Shown piece after piece: positions 13,901 to 23,698 of a stretch of 64,000 bases of DNA; position 1 is the first letter of the stretch; each line of letters starts with the position of its first letter. The translations under genes were made by a program, and so were the position numbers. The stretch spans positions 43,717,537-43,781,536 of the forward strand of contig OX345636.1 in NCBI GenBank assembly GCA_947044365.1, given 5' to 3'. Source of the stretch: Petrosia ficiformis. Lineage: Eukaryota; Porifera; Demospongiae; Haplosclerida; Petrosiidae. The notes under the pieces are model-generated. The model worked only from the letters and a program-made list of their open reading frames with translations, was not told where the DNA came from and did no database searches.

Positions 13901-16900
13901 GGCATCTACCTCGACTTCCACTAACGCGGGGCTTTACGTACGTTATGGCACTGCTGGACCTTCTTGTTGACTTCCGTGAGCTCTTTTGCAGATGGAAGAG
14001 TGGTTCTCCAGGCAGTATTGTTTCTCTCACTCTACTCTTCAACATGCTGACGATCACGTGTGGTTTCGTGTCGTATTTTCTAATTTTATGGATTTAATAT
14101 TGACAAATTTAAGTTTACACTGCCAAACAGCCAAAGGTTTTTCTCCGCTAATATTTCTGGCTATATGATAATTGCTCATTCCAGAGTAAGTATGTACATA
14201 AATTTGTACTCAAATAACATGTGCTTTACTCCACAGGTATTTGAGAGTCAGCACATGTACATCATTACTATGGATTTCATTGTACTGTTTTGTTACCATT
14301 CTTTATTATGGCATGTACTTTATATACTAGTCAATATAGATCAATATAAAAAGAAATAAATTGCTACTTGTAAACATTAATCGCCTGGCAGAACAAGCAA
14401 GGAGCATTGATTTTTACTGTGTCAGAAGAAAATGAAACTCATGTAACCAAATGATGGCTAAAATAACCCATTCATTTTTACAGTGATGTAGACATAACAA
14501 GTGGTGTATTGTTATCATTCCATTCTAACATCTTGGAAAACAACAGATGTTACTTACTCATTTCAGAGCAATTATATAGTATGTTTATGTACATAAATTT
14601 GTATTTATAATAGTAAATAACATCTGATGTACTCCACAGATATTTGAGAAATTAGTACATGTACATAGTCACTACAGGCTTTATATTATGTGATACCATT
14701 ATTAAGATATGTACTTAATAGTTACAGATCAACATCAAAAAAAAAAAATTATTACTTGTAAACACTACCTAGTAAAAAAAAAATCACTATTGACCCTGTT
14801 ATTGAAACTGATGTAACCAAATGAGGGTTAAAATAACCCATTATCAGTGAGCTATTGCATTATTATCTTGTACATCAATCTAGATTGTCATATAGCTTGT
14901 ATGTCATAGACTGTACACATGTGAACATGATAATGATCACTAATAATATTACATTATATTAATTATCATACCTAATTCAATGATCATTGTAACATTAGAT
15001 TTAGTGACTGCTTGAGCTGTATCATCAGATTGATTATATTTATTGCAACCTCCAGTCACAACAATCCAAAATCTTTCTTTTGATATATAGTATGTTGACA
15101 TGGAGTGGTAAAATCGATTAGTGACTGAATCAGGAAGATCTATCTAAAGAATTAACATGCTTATAATGCATTATAATAATTATTATTAGTATAAGAAAGA
15201 GTATGTTTCAGTTAATTATTAGAAATGTAATGATAACAACTTTAACTCATATTTGTAATATACCAATATTTACAACATTAATATTAATTTTAATGATAAC
15301 AAAACTGATACCAATATAAATAAATGTCATGTGATGTACCTTGTACCACATAAAACTGGAAAGATTCATTATCCAGCAATCGTTTAGTATTTGATTATCC
15401 TTATCCAGCCCTCCCAATACCACCAAATGAGACATCATTTGTTGAGTTGATGATATAGTATTGATGACAGTACTAGCATGATGATTCCTTGACTTTGGCC
15501 ATTTCAATGCAGTATTGGATGATTTGACTACTTTGTGAAAATCCTATAGTATTAGTAATACAACATGGGTTTATTATTAATAATTTTATAAAGATAAGAA
15601 TAAAACAGTCAAATATTATGAAACATTGAAGAAATGTGATATACATATGGGTTATGTTCAGAGATGATAATAATTACAACTTAGGAATATGAAACTACAG
15701 GTATTTAAAATTAATGATAGTGCGTTCATTGTAATGAACAAAAAGAATGAAGAGTACAATCTAAAAATTGATTGCTTATTTTTAAGTTTTCATTAAAAAA
15801 TGTCAGTATTTCAATTGTTGCTAACAATGAGTGACCAATACAAATCAAATCTTGTGTTGTACATAACCCTATTAGCATTTGTAGTCTTGATATCATTCAT
15901 TTACACTATACTGGAATATTATATATGCTAAAGTGTAGTATAAAGTATATATTCTCACTACTTTTTCACGCTAGTAAATTATCCAGCCATGAATTCATTA
16001 CATAATTGTAAGTGAAGAGATAAATCAGAACAATCATTTGGCTCATTAACTATTACATAGTGTGGGAGGCTTTGTGAGCACCCATAGAAGCAAAGGTATA
16101 ACTCATATAAACAAACAAACATCAAGAGTATATTCTCACATTCACTAACAGACAGAACAGGTACAGAAGGAAAATCATATAATTGCGTATGATACTTTTT
16201 AACACTGATGAAATTAGTTAAAACAACAAATCAGTTTTTAAGAGTGTACATGTTAAGTATCTTATTATGATATTAAAATGAAACCAGAGGATTAGAACTA
16301 AAGAGAATATAATATAAGAGATCAAGAGTAATAAAAACAATAGTCTATAGACCAGAAAAGAAAAAAATACAGCTATGTAGAAATGTAGAATCTGAACTCA
16401 ACAACTCACTATTGTATTCTGAGAGAATGATAACAGAAATATATCATTAAGACGATGGAATCCAGTCTCATTAATTGTAAACCCTCCAAACATTACGCCT
16501 ATATTACCAGGAATCATGTTGATAGTGAAATAGGCACATGGTGGTGGACGATTGCCTGATATAATAGGTACTTTCCATTGACCTGAAGAAAATACATGAT
16601 ATCATTATGATGTAATACATAATGTGAGTCAAGTAATACCTGGTGATGAATTGACACACATAGTATGTATTTCATTTGTGAGGCAACGATTTCGGATGTT
16701 AGGATGTGAAGTATACTTGGAACCAGTATGAGTAGTGAATGGTGTAGGTCCAAACCCTCCGATAACTAGCAAATTATCTTCTGCATTTATATCGATGGTT
16801 ATTATTCCACAGCCATGTTTTCTCATTGGACCATTATCAGGAGAACTGTTAATAATTTCTCTCCATTCATTAGTAAGAGTGTTGAGTTCAAATAAATCAT

Positions 16901-17273
16901 TATGAAAACAGTGAAGAGTTTTACAGCTTCCACCAAAATACACAATGTTGTTTCTTACTTTGGTACAAGCATAGTGTATCACTCCTGCAGGTGGAGTAGC
17001 TGTAGTAGATTTGCTCTCCCACTGCAATGCAGGCAAATGAAATATATCAACAGATGACGTAAACTTCTTCTTCTTATCATCATAATGTGTCATAGGAAGG
17101 TCCTCCTGATTTCCTCCCCAGCAATATAATCTGCCACTATTGACCACAGTGGAGTGGTAAGCTCTCCATTTCATTTCGTATTGACCTGATAATAAACAAT
17201 CAATACATGATTATATAATTATTGTATATATAATTATATATATATATATATATATATCATAATTATATATATA

Positions 17274-17367
<94 letters not shown>

Positions 17368-17544
17368 CTAATATAAATACATAAAGATTATTAGTACACA
17401 TACAACCAGTAGTTGTTGTATTTCTTGTTTAAAAGATTATGAATAACTTATTTATCTGAGTTTGCTTTCATGTAACAAGAAAAGTAAAGATTTGATATAA
17501 TAATATTATATAATTATTATTATAATTCACTCACCAGTAGCCAT
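1976..17544 (-). CDS. Kelch / coiled-coil / ZU5 / CARD-like multidomain protein (28 exons, 1,559 aa model)
   Basis: Exons, 5' to 3': 17535-17544, 16640-17185, 16410-16582, 15340-15543, 14972-15143, 10671-10849, 10550-10615, 10071-10476, 9857-10015, 9126-9284, 8342-8419, 8205-8276, 8018-8125, 7871-7957, 7662-7820, 6162-6821, 6012-6110, 5875-5955, 5725-5802, 5535-5615, 4884-4961, 4752-4832, 4625-4684, 4423-4550, 4103-4252, 3275-3464, 3172-3219, 1976-2343. All junctions are GT-AG, phases match throughout, and the sum is 4,680 nt. Order of parts: six kelch blades (about residues 1-369), coiled coil (about 370-859), ZU5 (about 865-1005), acidic Ser/Thr linker built from duplicated exons, a beta-rich segment (about 1266-1421) and a helical C-terminus with a CARD-like pattern. 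No signal peptide or membrane helix is seen, so it is probably a cytosolic scaffold or adaptor. In UNC5 and PIDD, ZU5 precedes a death fold; that analogy is inference. The 4.1-kb intron 5 is the weakest join; the kelch half could be a separate gene. Not recognised as a named gene. Confidence 0.8.
2636..2839. mobile_element. MITE of about 204 bp in intron 27 of the kelch gene
   Basis: Imperfect terminal inverted repeats of about 27 bp: left TACCATATAGCCTTAAA, right the reverse complement of TACCATACAGCCCTAAA. There is no coding capacity. Superfamily not assigned. Confidence 0.6.
3507..3962. mobile_element. 456-bp MITE with TA target duplication, in intron 25
   Basis: Ends GTGTTGTTTTAGTT and AACTAAAACAACAC are exact inverted repeats, each flanked by TA (3505-3506 and 3963-3964), as for Tc1/mariner-type MITEs. 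The interior consists of repeated TTAGTTAACTA-like palindromic motifs. The intron around it splices a phase-0 junction of the kelch gene. Confidence 0.8.
4338..4408. repeat. Short foldback repeat in intron 24
   Basis: Inverted arms around GTAGCCAGAC and GTCTGGCTGTG with an inner ACCTAC/GTAGGT pair. Similar CCAGAC...GTCTGG fragments occur at 12010-12060, so it is a dispersed repeat remnant. Confidence 0.5.
4625..6383 (-). other. Ser/Thr/Asp-rich linker with duplicated exons and a coding minisatellite
   Basis: After ZU5, exon 16 carries a 14-residue repeat (SDNETHTNDHTNTT) in three copies plus partials. Exons 20, 21 and 22 (81, 78 and 81 nt) are tandem duplicates encoding variants of DVPSTDNTEEHPSS; exon 23 is a diverged fourth. 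All are phase 1-1, so the linker length can change without frameshift. Exon 19 has a choice: a GTGAGG donor at 5724 continues the frame, or read-through ends at TAA 5714-5716, giving a short isoform without the C-terminal domains. Confidence 0.75.
6181..6325 (-). repeat. 42-bp minisatellite inside ZU5 exon 16
   Basis: Near-identical 42-bp units at 6181-6222, 6223-6264 and 6265-6306 with a partial fourth. The unit is a multiple of three, so copy-number change adds or removes 14 residues without frameshift. Confidence 0.9.
6384..6821 (-). other. ZU5 domain segment in exon 16
   Basis: The 5' two thirds of exon 16 encode a beta-rich block of about 140 residues. It has FGLKMQFQQGTL, then VAVKALVGGMFQFP, LVSATYAISFA, LLQPVMLEIQHC and later FCLVGIGKT. 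This spacing matches ZU5 domains of ankyrins, UNC5 and PIDD, in which a hydrophobic strand, a PVxLxIxHC strand and a closing strand recur. Assignment is by pattern only. Confidence 0.7.
7662..10849 (-). other. Coiled-coil-coding exons 6-15, including a duplicated 159-nt exon
   Basis: Exons rich in Glu, Lys, Gln and Leu with heptad spacing, for example KQLQVAQQELQMLQKD and REMRRDLQK. Exons 9 (9857-10015) and 10 (9126-9284) are both exactly 159 nt, both phase 1-1, and encode alignable sequence (KLNQTTEKWKK versus KLYQTAEIWKK), so they arose by tandem exon duplication. Almost every exon from 8 on is phase 1-1 and can be duplicated or skipped without a frameshift. This region probably mediates self-association. 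Confidence 0.8.
8612..8991. mobile_element. hAT-like MITE in intron 10
   Basis: Ends CAGTGGCGTAGCTAG and the reverse complement of CAGTGGCATAGCCAA form an inverted pair; this terminus is typical of hAT elements. No 8-bp target duplication could be confirmed (flanks differ). The small ORFs at 8806-9076 lie inside it and are not genes. Confidence 0.6.
11600..12480. other. Intronic region of intron 5, no gene seen
   Basis: Part of the 4.1-kb intron 5 of the kelch gene. It contains a GTGTGT run near 11695, AAACAGTTACTG-type sequence at about 11729 and a CTGAAAACAGTAACTC match at 12420 that may be ends of a degraded element. The overlapping ORFs at 11441-11663 on both strands show no recognisable domain. 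Confidence 0.4.
12793..14856. mobile_element. Nested MITE cluster in intron 5
   Basis: Two left-type ends (12793-12851 and 13338-13396, with TAATAGGTTA and CAGTTGGTTACAGGAGTTTC) and two right-type ends in inverse orientation (14437-14500 and 14800-14856, with TGTAACCAAATGA and AAAATAACCCATT) bracket one another. This indicates one element inserted inside, or duplicated around, a related one. The innermost part holds the separate HIRAN-bearing element at 13608-14166. Confidence 0.6.
13608..14166. mobile_element. Small DNA element carrying a captured HIRAN-like fragment
   Basis: Inverted ends ATATAGCCGGAAATATT (left) and, reverse-complemented, ATATAGCCAGAAATATT (right) continue for about 22 bp. 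The interior plus-strand frame 13738-14097 encodes GDELECRREADNHFDRYAVA followed by VLKQGVVVGHLPR. This matches the HIRAN pattern of a start strand, a Glu, an NxxDxxAVAV core and a GHLPR end. No transposase is present, and downstream the frame becomes non-descript, so it is probably a gene fragment carried by a nonautonomous element. Confidence 0.65.
14972..17185 (-). other. Kelch-propeller-coding exons 2-5
   Basis: Four exons encode six repeats with the kelch hallmark of hydrophobic residues, a Gly-Gly pair, then Tyr/Trp spacing: GRLYCWGG, NIVYFGGS, NLLVIGGFG, IGVMFGGFT, HLVVLGGLD and FWIVVTGG. Each is followed by a strand such as DLFELNTLTNEW. Exon 1 adds only Met-Ala-Thr and the first base of a Gly codon at 17535-17544, ending in a good GTGAGT donor. 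Kelch propellers bind protein partners; the ligand here is unknown. Confidence 0.88.
17217..17365. repeat. (TA)n microsatellite in intron 1 of the kelch gene
   Basis: Long interrupted TA dinucleotide tract with a central CATAATTATA interruption; no other content. Confidence 0.9.
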
Positions 17545-18032
17545 GATTATAGAGAGATGATTAGCTAATGAGTAGATTCAACACTGGTTGATATTATTAA
17601 AGATATCACATGATATCATGTGATTATGTTATGAACAATGATATAATACTGTATAATGACTACCTGCATAATTATAGTTCATGTACAATTAGAAGACATA
17701 CATAAATCACTGTTTTATATATTTAGAAAAGAAAAAATATACATGTATAGATAGATCTGTCTTCAATATTTTGTGTTTGAGAAACTGAGTGCTGAGTGTG
17801 TGAAATGTTTGATCATAGCTATTTTGGTTTCTAGCTATCAATTTCATATTAGCTAACTCATATTGGGAAAATGAGTATGTATGTCAGTGTCTCCAGATGA
17901 TGAAAGCACTAGATAGATTTCTCTGACACATTCCACATCCTTTTTCCCCCTAGAACTAGCTACACCTGTTTTTCCCAAATTTTGACATGAGAAAGGTTAT
18001 TATTCTTTACGAAAAACAATACAATATTGTTA
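17545..18032. other. Upstream region of the kelch gene, no gene seen
   Basis: The start ATG of the kelch gene (17542-17544) faces this AT-rich stretch, which should hold its promoter. No TATA box or other motif is distinctive enough to call. Confidence 0.4.
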
Positions 18033-19650
18033 GGGCGCATCTCCAAATTGGATTTTGTACGCTTAACGTCACAGTATAGTGCCTGCACTCATAAATGTCC
18101 ATACCATTGTACAATTATATAATATGCTATAACTTTACAATTCATTATGCTACAGTTATGAAAATTTGTAACATGATTATACAGACAGATATCTACACTT
18201 GTAATGATTCTTAGTTGCTATGGTGATGACCTTTGACCTTGACAACTAAAACAGCCAAAAAATTAAATTTTTTAAATTATCTAATGTAATTTTAACCCAA
18301 TGACTATCAAATTTATGTGATTAATAGTCTAAAGTGCCAACTTTATTTTCAAAGAAAATGTTTTGGATATTGTACATGTATGACTTTTTATTAAGATAAA
18401 TATTCGTTTTGGTAAGTATTAAACAAAGTAAATTTTAAGAAAAACTAAAGGGTTTTAAAATCTAAAATAATTCTTATAAAGATACTCTAATATCTCAAAG
18501 AAATTACAGTCTCAAACATAAAAAATGAGGCTGTGGTAATTTACTCAACTTTGCCAAAAACACGGCGATGGGACTTGTATAATTTTACTGCATTTTCAAC
18601 ATCATTTCCACCAGATTTACCATCTCTATATGCTTGCATGTATTCCCTACATTTTCTGAAGTACTTTCTTATAGTGTCCAACCTCACTGACTCTAGAGCA
18701 GGTATCAGAACTTTATCAAGTCCTTGAAACGTATAATCACAGTGTGAACGAGAGTAACGTTTTGCCTCCCCCCATACCTCTTCGGTTTGGTTGCTAACCC
18801 ACTCATGATACTTCTGAAGGGCATCATCACTGGAGAAGATTGTAGAGGAATCACCTTCATCACTGCTAACATCACTAGATTCATCTATCTCTGTGTTGAT
18901 TTTAATTGAAAAGGAATCATCAAGACATGGTGATTCAGGCAGTATTGTTAAATTAGTATCACTAGATGATAGAGGCTGTGTTGTAACATTAGTACCGTTG
19001 GTTGATGAAGGTTCTTGCACTGTAGGAGAAGATGGATGAGTGTCCTCCTGCACAATATTTTCACTAGCTGAAGTGGAAGATTCTCCAGACAATTTAAGTG
19101 TCTTGGCTGCCCTCATACGTTCCATTTTACTTTTCAGCTTTCCTTTCCGTGACCATGGGCCTTTGCTGGAACCTTCCATGATGTCAAAATACTCACAGAT
19201 TGCTTTCTTTATCAGTAGCTCATTAAATATGCACGTCATGAATTATTCATAAAAACAAAAAAAAATTACTGACGTGCGCAGTGATATACTGATGAATAAA
19301 GCAATCTGATAGGTCGATATACATCAGCTCTTAACTGCAGTATAATACAACATATTGCAATAATACGGTAGTCTCTTATTATAGGAACAAAGACCACCAC
19401 GCTGTAAAAAAAAAAATTCCTAATTGTTAAAATTTTTTTAGTTATTCGCGTCAAACATTTATGAGTGCGGGCACTATAAAACTACTGGAAGACCATCCCA
19501 CCCCCCTCCTCTTAACATCATGAATGAATACTCCAGTGTATCAAACTAACTTGTGCTTCCAATGTTTAGCGTCACGCACAACCAACCCCCCCACCCCCTC
19601 CGCGTCACTATGACATTAAGCGTATAAATTTCAGTTTGGAGATGCCCCCT
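18033..19650. mobile_element. DNA transposon of about 1.6 kb with TA flanks and inverted ends
   Basis: Left end GGGCGCATCTCCAAATTGG and right end, reverse-complemented, AGGGGGCATCTCCAAACTG. Both continue into TACGCTTAA-GTCA, and a second inverted pair lies inside (18075-18100 and 19460-19483, around TGCACTCATAAA). Both ends abut TA (18031-18032 and 19651-19652). It encloses the 232-aa ORF below. The size and missing catalytic core indicate an internally deleted, nonautonomous copy. Confidence 0.75.
18541..19239 (-). pseudogene. DDE transposase remnant: N-terminus plus C-terminal tail, catalytic core missing
   Basis: Single-exon ORF of 232 aa. The first 30 or so residues are basic (KGPWSRKGKLKSKMERMRAA), the middle is Ser/Thr/Asp-rich low complexity, and the last 80 residues (NQTEEVWGEAKRYSRSHC, then TIRKYFRKCREYMQAYRDGK and YKSHRRVF) match the tail that follows the LNPIERVW motif of DDE_3-superfamily transposases common in sponges and cnidarians. 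The third acidic residue region is kept (NQTEEVW), but the two upstream Asp blocks are absent. Located inside the inverted-repeat element 18033-19650. An alternative is a domesticated short protein, since the frame is still open. Confidence 0.65.
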
Positions 19651-19652
19651 TA

Positions 19653-21156
19653 CTAAGGAAGCTGAGCTCTCACTATCATACATATGTGATGCTATAGCCT
19701 TACACATATCAGAGTCTGGTATGTAGTTCATACAGTGACTAGCCTCAGTAGCTAACAGTAGGTGTAGACGTTTTAGTCACTAGAAGTGCATCAACAGTTT
19801 GATGTTTTTACGATGTTTTTACGATGTTTTTATGTTAGCATATAACTCTTGTTATGGGATTAACACCTTCAAAGAATTCCTCTGTTAAACTAAACAAGTC
19901 TTTAGATCAGAGCAATTCACTGGTAGCTTTATAACTGCAATACTAATACATGTACAATTTTAGCGAAGCCCCCATATTACTGATCTGTCACATATGCCAG
20001 TAATAGAACCTTTTTTGGTGTCGTTAGATGTAATATAGCTCTTGCAAATTATATCACAGTGACCACAACTAATAATGAATGAATTATAGTGAGGTTTAAC
20101 TGTGTTACTAAAACACCCTACGTAAAATTAAAATAAGATTAGTACAGGAAGTTCCAGAAATTTCCTAGATTCCTTCTGGTCCCTAAAAAAGAAAGCTGAC
20201 ATTGAATTCCCTTAATCTAGGGACATTCCCTGAATCTGGAGACACTATGTAGCTAATAGTGATGATTATATTAGCATGTAGTTTTGACCCTTGCTTGCAT
20301 AGTGAGCAGATCTAGACCACACTGACAGGGTTACTGTCAGTACTGTAGCTATGCTCCCCAAACATTTTGTCCTGGACAGATGCAAACTTCTAATTATCAC
20401 TGAAATTGTAGCAATGAATTTCAATTTATTATTTAGGAAATAATTTATGAGCTGTATATATATATATATATAATATTATTATACGTAGTTAATTATATCG
20501 TCATTGTGATTACTTTATTTGGGACTTCTCCTGAAATGTTTGATGCATTGGAGGAACCACAAACTATCAATTTTATAGTAGCAAGAAACTTACCACCAGA
20601 CTTAGATGTTAGTGAATGCATTCTGCTCATAATTTCCCCCTAAATCCCTGGTTAAATAAAGTGTATCTATAATAATCACTAATCAAAAAATTGCAGATAG
20701 CTACAGCTCCAAACTTGAAAATATTGCTCCTCTCCACACAAAAGATGAATCTGGGCTATGTTATAAAGCCACTAGACATTTAGAAAGCAGAAATTCTCTC
20801 GATGGTCTTGGTTAATTTACACTCCTCTCAGGTGATAATCATTGTAAGTAAGGCTAGATACTATCCTTGTTTCTAATCAGAAGATGAACTGGCTAAAAAA
20901 ATTATGGTATCAATAATTTTTAAAAAAATTGATGTTATGCGTTCATCATTTTCTATTACCATTACTAGCGAGGGTTTTGCACTTTAGTGCCCTTCATTTC
21001 GTACATGTTTTATTTAAATAAATACAATCTTTTTATATACATATGGCAGCAAAGTATACATGTCTTGAATGAATATAGATAGGACGTATACAACAAAAGG
21101 TAATGTACACATATACATATATATAGATTAATTTGTTATGAGTATAATTACAGTAA
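19653..21156. other. Intergenic, no gene seen
   Basis: AT-rich spacer between the transposon and the 3' end of the ABHD11 gene. Short TA tract at 20456-20472. The short tandem TGTTTTTACGATGTTTT at 19800-19830 is the only repeat seen. No coding frame with domain content. Confidence 0.5.
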
Positions 21157-23667
21157 TTAACCTAAATTACTGTAATTGGTCTTGCTGTGTAAGAATTGTT
21201 TCACTATGTTCTCAAACTCTATTGGTTGATCATAATGAACCCAATGTCCAGCATCTTTAATATGTTTTATAATTGCCTCAGGAAATAACTTCTTTATCAC
21301 TGGATACACATCTGAGCTAGAGAGGATAAAAATACTTTATTTCAATTTGTTGCTTTTCAATTTGCTCTACACATGGATTCTGCTAATGGTACTACTAAAT
21401 AAGCAATTAGGATATGATCTTGAGCCAAGTACAGGAGTTTCTTTTCATTTACATGTAATAGTAGAGGTATACACTGACTAGTTTATGATTAAAAAGTGAC
21501 TAATCAAGGTCACTGAAGGGTGTCTTACCTCAACAAAATGAAACAAACCATTTCCATACAACTATAATAAATTGGAGGTTGTTTCAGTACAGAGCTACTT
21601 TAGCCAAATGGGGAAACAAAAATTCAAGAGATTACCATCCTAATGAGAAGATGCACTGACTAATAGTTATGTACTTATTACTTTCTGTAAGAGCAGTGCT
21701 TGAAATAGTTTTTGAAAGCCTCCAGCAGTAACATCTGGACAAAACAATATTTGACCAGAAAGTTGTACATTTTGTAAAGAAAAAAAAGCAAGTCACTAAA
21801 CCATGACTGCTCTTGACTAATAATTAACCTCACTGTGAGGTTTATTTTCTAAAACTAATCAGACAGTTTGTCCAGTCAAATGCAATTTTATCCAGACAAA
21901 GAAGAGAAATGACTGGAAAATTGCCAATGTTATTTCTAGCACTGTAGGAGTATACCTGATATAAGGTGAATTCTCTCCACCTATAAATAATGATGGTCCA
22001 GTATATTTTTCTGATTCAAAGTCAGGAAAGTCTTTGATTTTGGAAATATTTTGTTCAATGGAATGTAAATTCATTCTCCATTTCATGCCTCCAGTTGGCA
22101 GATTAGGAATGAGTCCTGTCAATAGAAAACTTCTTGCAGAGTCACTCTAAGAAAGAAGAAAATACATAATATAATATAAACTATGACTGGATTGTGAAGT
22201 GCTGATGATTGTATGGTTATTGTAACTCAGTGGTGAGAGCATTGGTCTGTGGCCCTGGGTTTGATTACCAGAATTTTTTACTTTCCTCTTTCATTAAAAT
22301 TTAGCGTTTATTTTCAGTTCGACGAGACGAGATTAGCAATATTCAAGTAGCAATTGATCAGACTATACCAGTCTCTCTCTGTGTCTGTCCTATCCAAGCT
22401 GTAGCTGTCCAAATGTATTAAGATGCCCATAGGCCAGACCCTACATGTTAATGAAACTCAAGCAAAAGGGTTGGTGATGTACATGTATAATACATGTAGA
22501 CAAGCTACAGGGGTGTGAATAAATCGATAATATAATGAACTGACTACCAGACATTTGGACCTATTTTCACCACTCTGCTCCTATTCCCTATATAAAGTGC
22601 ATACAGATCAGTTTCAATTTACTAGGCATGCATTGGACAATGTCCTGTATGACTGGGCTGTTACCTCATGTATCATCCAATCTACACAATGCTGTTAGTG
22701 GTAGGATATTAAAGTGGGCGTGTTTGCAGATGTGGCCATATATTTTAGCTACATTGTACCTGCTGAATCATAGGGTCTAGGGTTTAGTGGAGGGGCAGGG
22801 TTGAATGGAATTCATTTTATAGCCGAGTTACTTAATAGTTTTTGACACATTCCTGAATAATTGTTGTTTATATTAGAACACACTAGATATGGCTTCAAGC
22901 ACTTTAGAAACTGCTAAATACAAGTACAATTTCTTCAAGATATGTTTAAGTACAAGCACAAGCACTTCATATTTTGAAGTGCTTAAATCCAAGCACAAGT
23001 ACCCACATGAAGTACTTAAGTACATTTAAGCGCATGACTCCTTTAATTAACACTTTGAATTAAATACAGTAAACAATTTCATTAACTAATAAACATTAGC
23101 TCCTCAAATTTATTTGTCGGTTAGTTGCCATCGCTCTGGTGAGAACACCTTGCCAGTAATACTAAACTATATTATGTATACATATAAAGACATCATAATT
23201 ATTATAATTTTGAGGTCATTGAATAGACTATATTTAGTTATTTAGTTATTTCTCTATCTTACTGGTATTGCCTCCTTTAGTTTCATATCTGCATCTCTTC
23301 TGTTCTTTACCAATTTAAGATCTAAACCATTCATTATTCTAAATATAGATAGTGGAAGTTCAGATAGTGATATGATGCAACTATTACTCTAACTAGGTTC
23401 GGGTGTTTCAAATGTAGTATTATTACATGTACTAGACAAATGATAATCATCAGAGGAGTGAGAAAGATTGTATCAAATAAATGAGAATACAGTAACCATC
23501 CATCTAAGTAAACAAGAATTGTATCAAATGAATACAGTAACCATCAGTCAGAGTGGTAAGCAAGCAACATCACATTCACAGACCTGGCTAGGGTGAGGCA
23601 TGGTCAAGCTTGCCCTAATTATTATTACATAGTAGTTGTCATGCTGTTTCAGAGTTACATGTACGTG

Positions 23668-23698
<31 letters not shown>

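Noticed and set aside
22205..22280. Functional tRNA gene
   Set aside because: A and B boxes are present, but acceptor-stem pairing and a clean 3' end are not.
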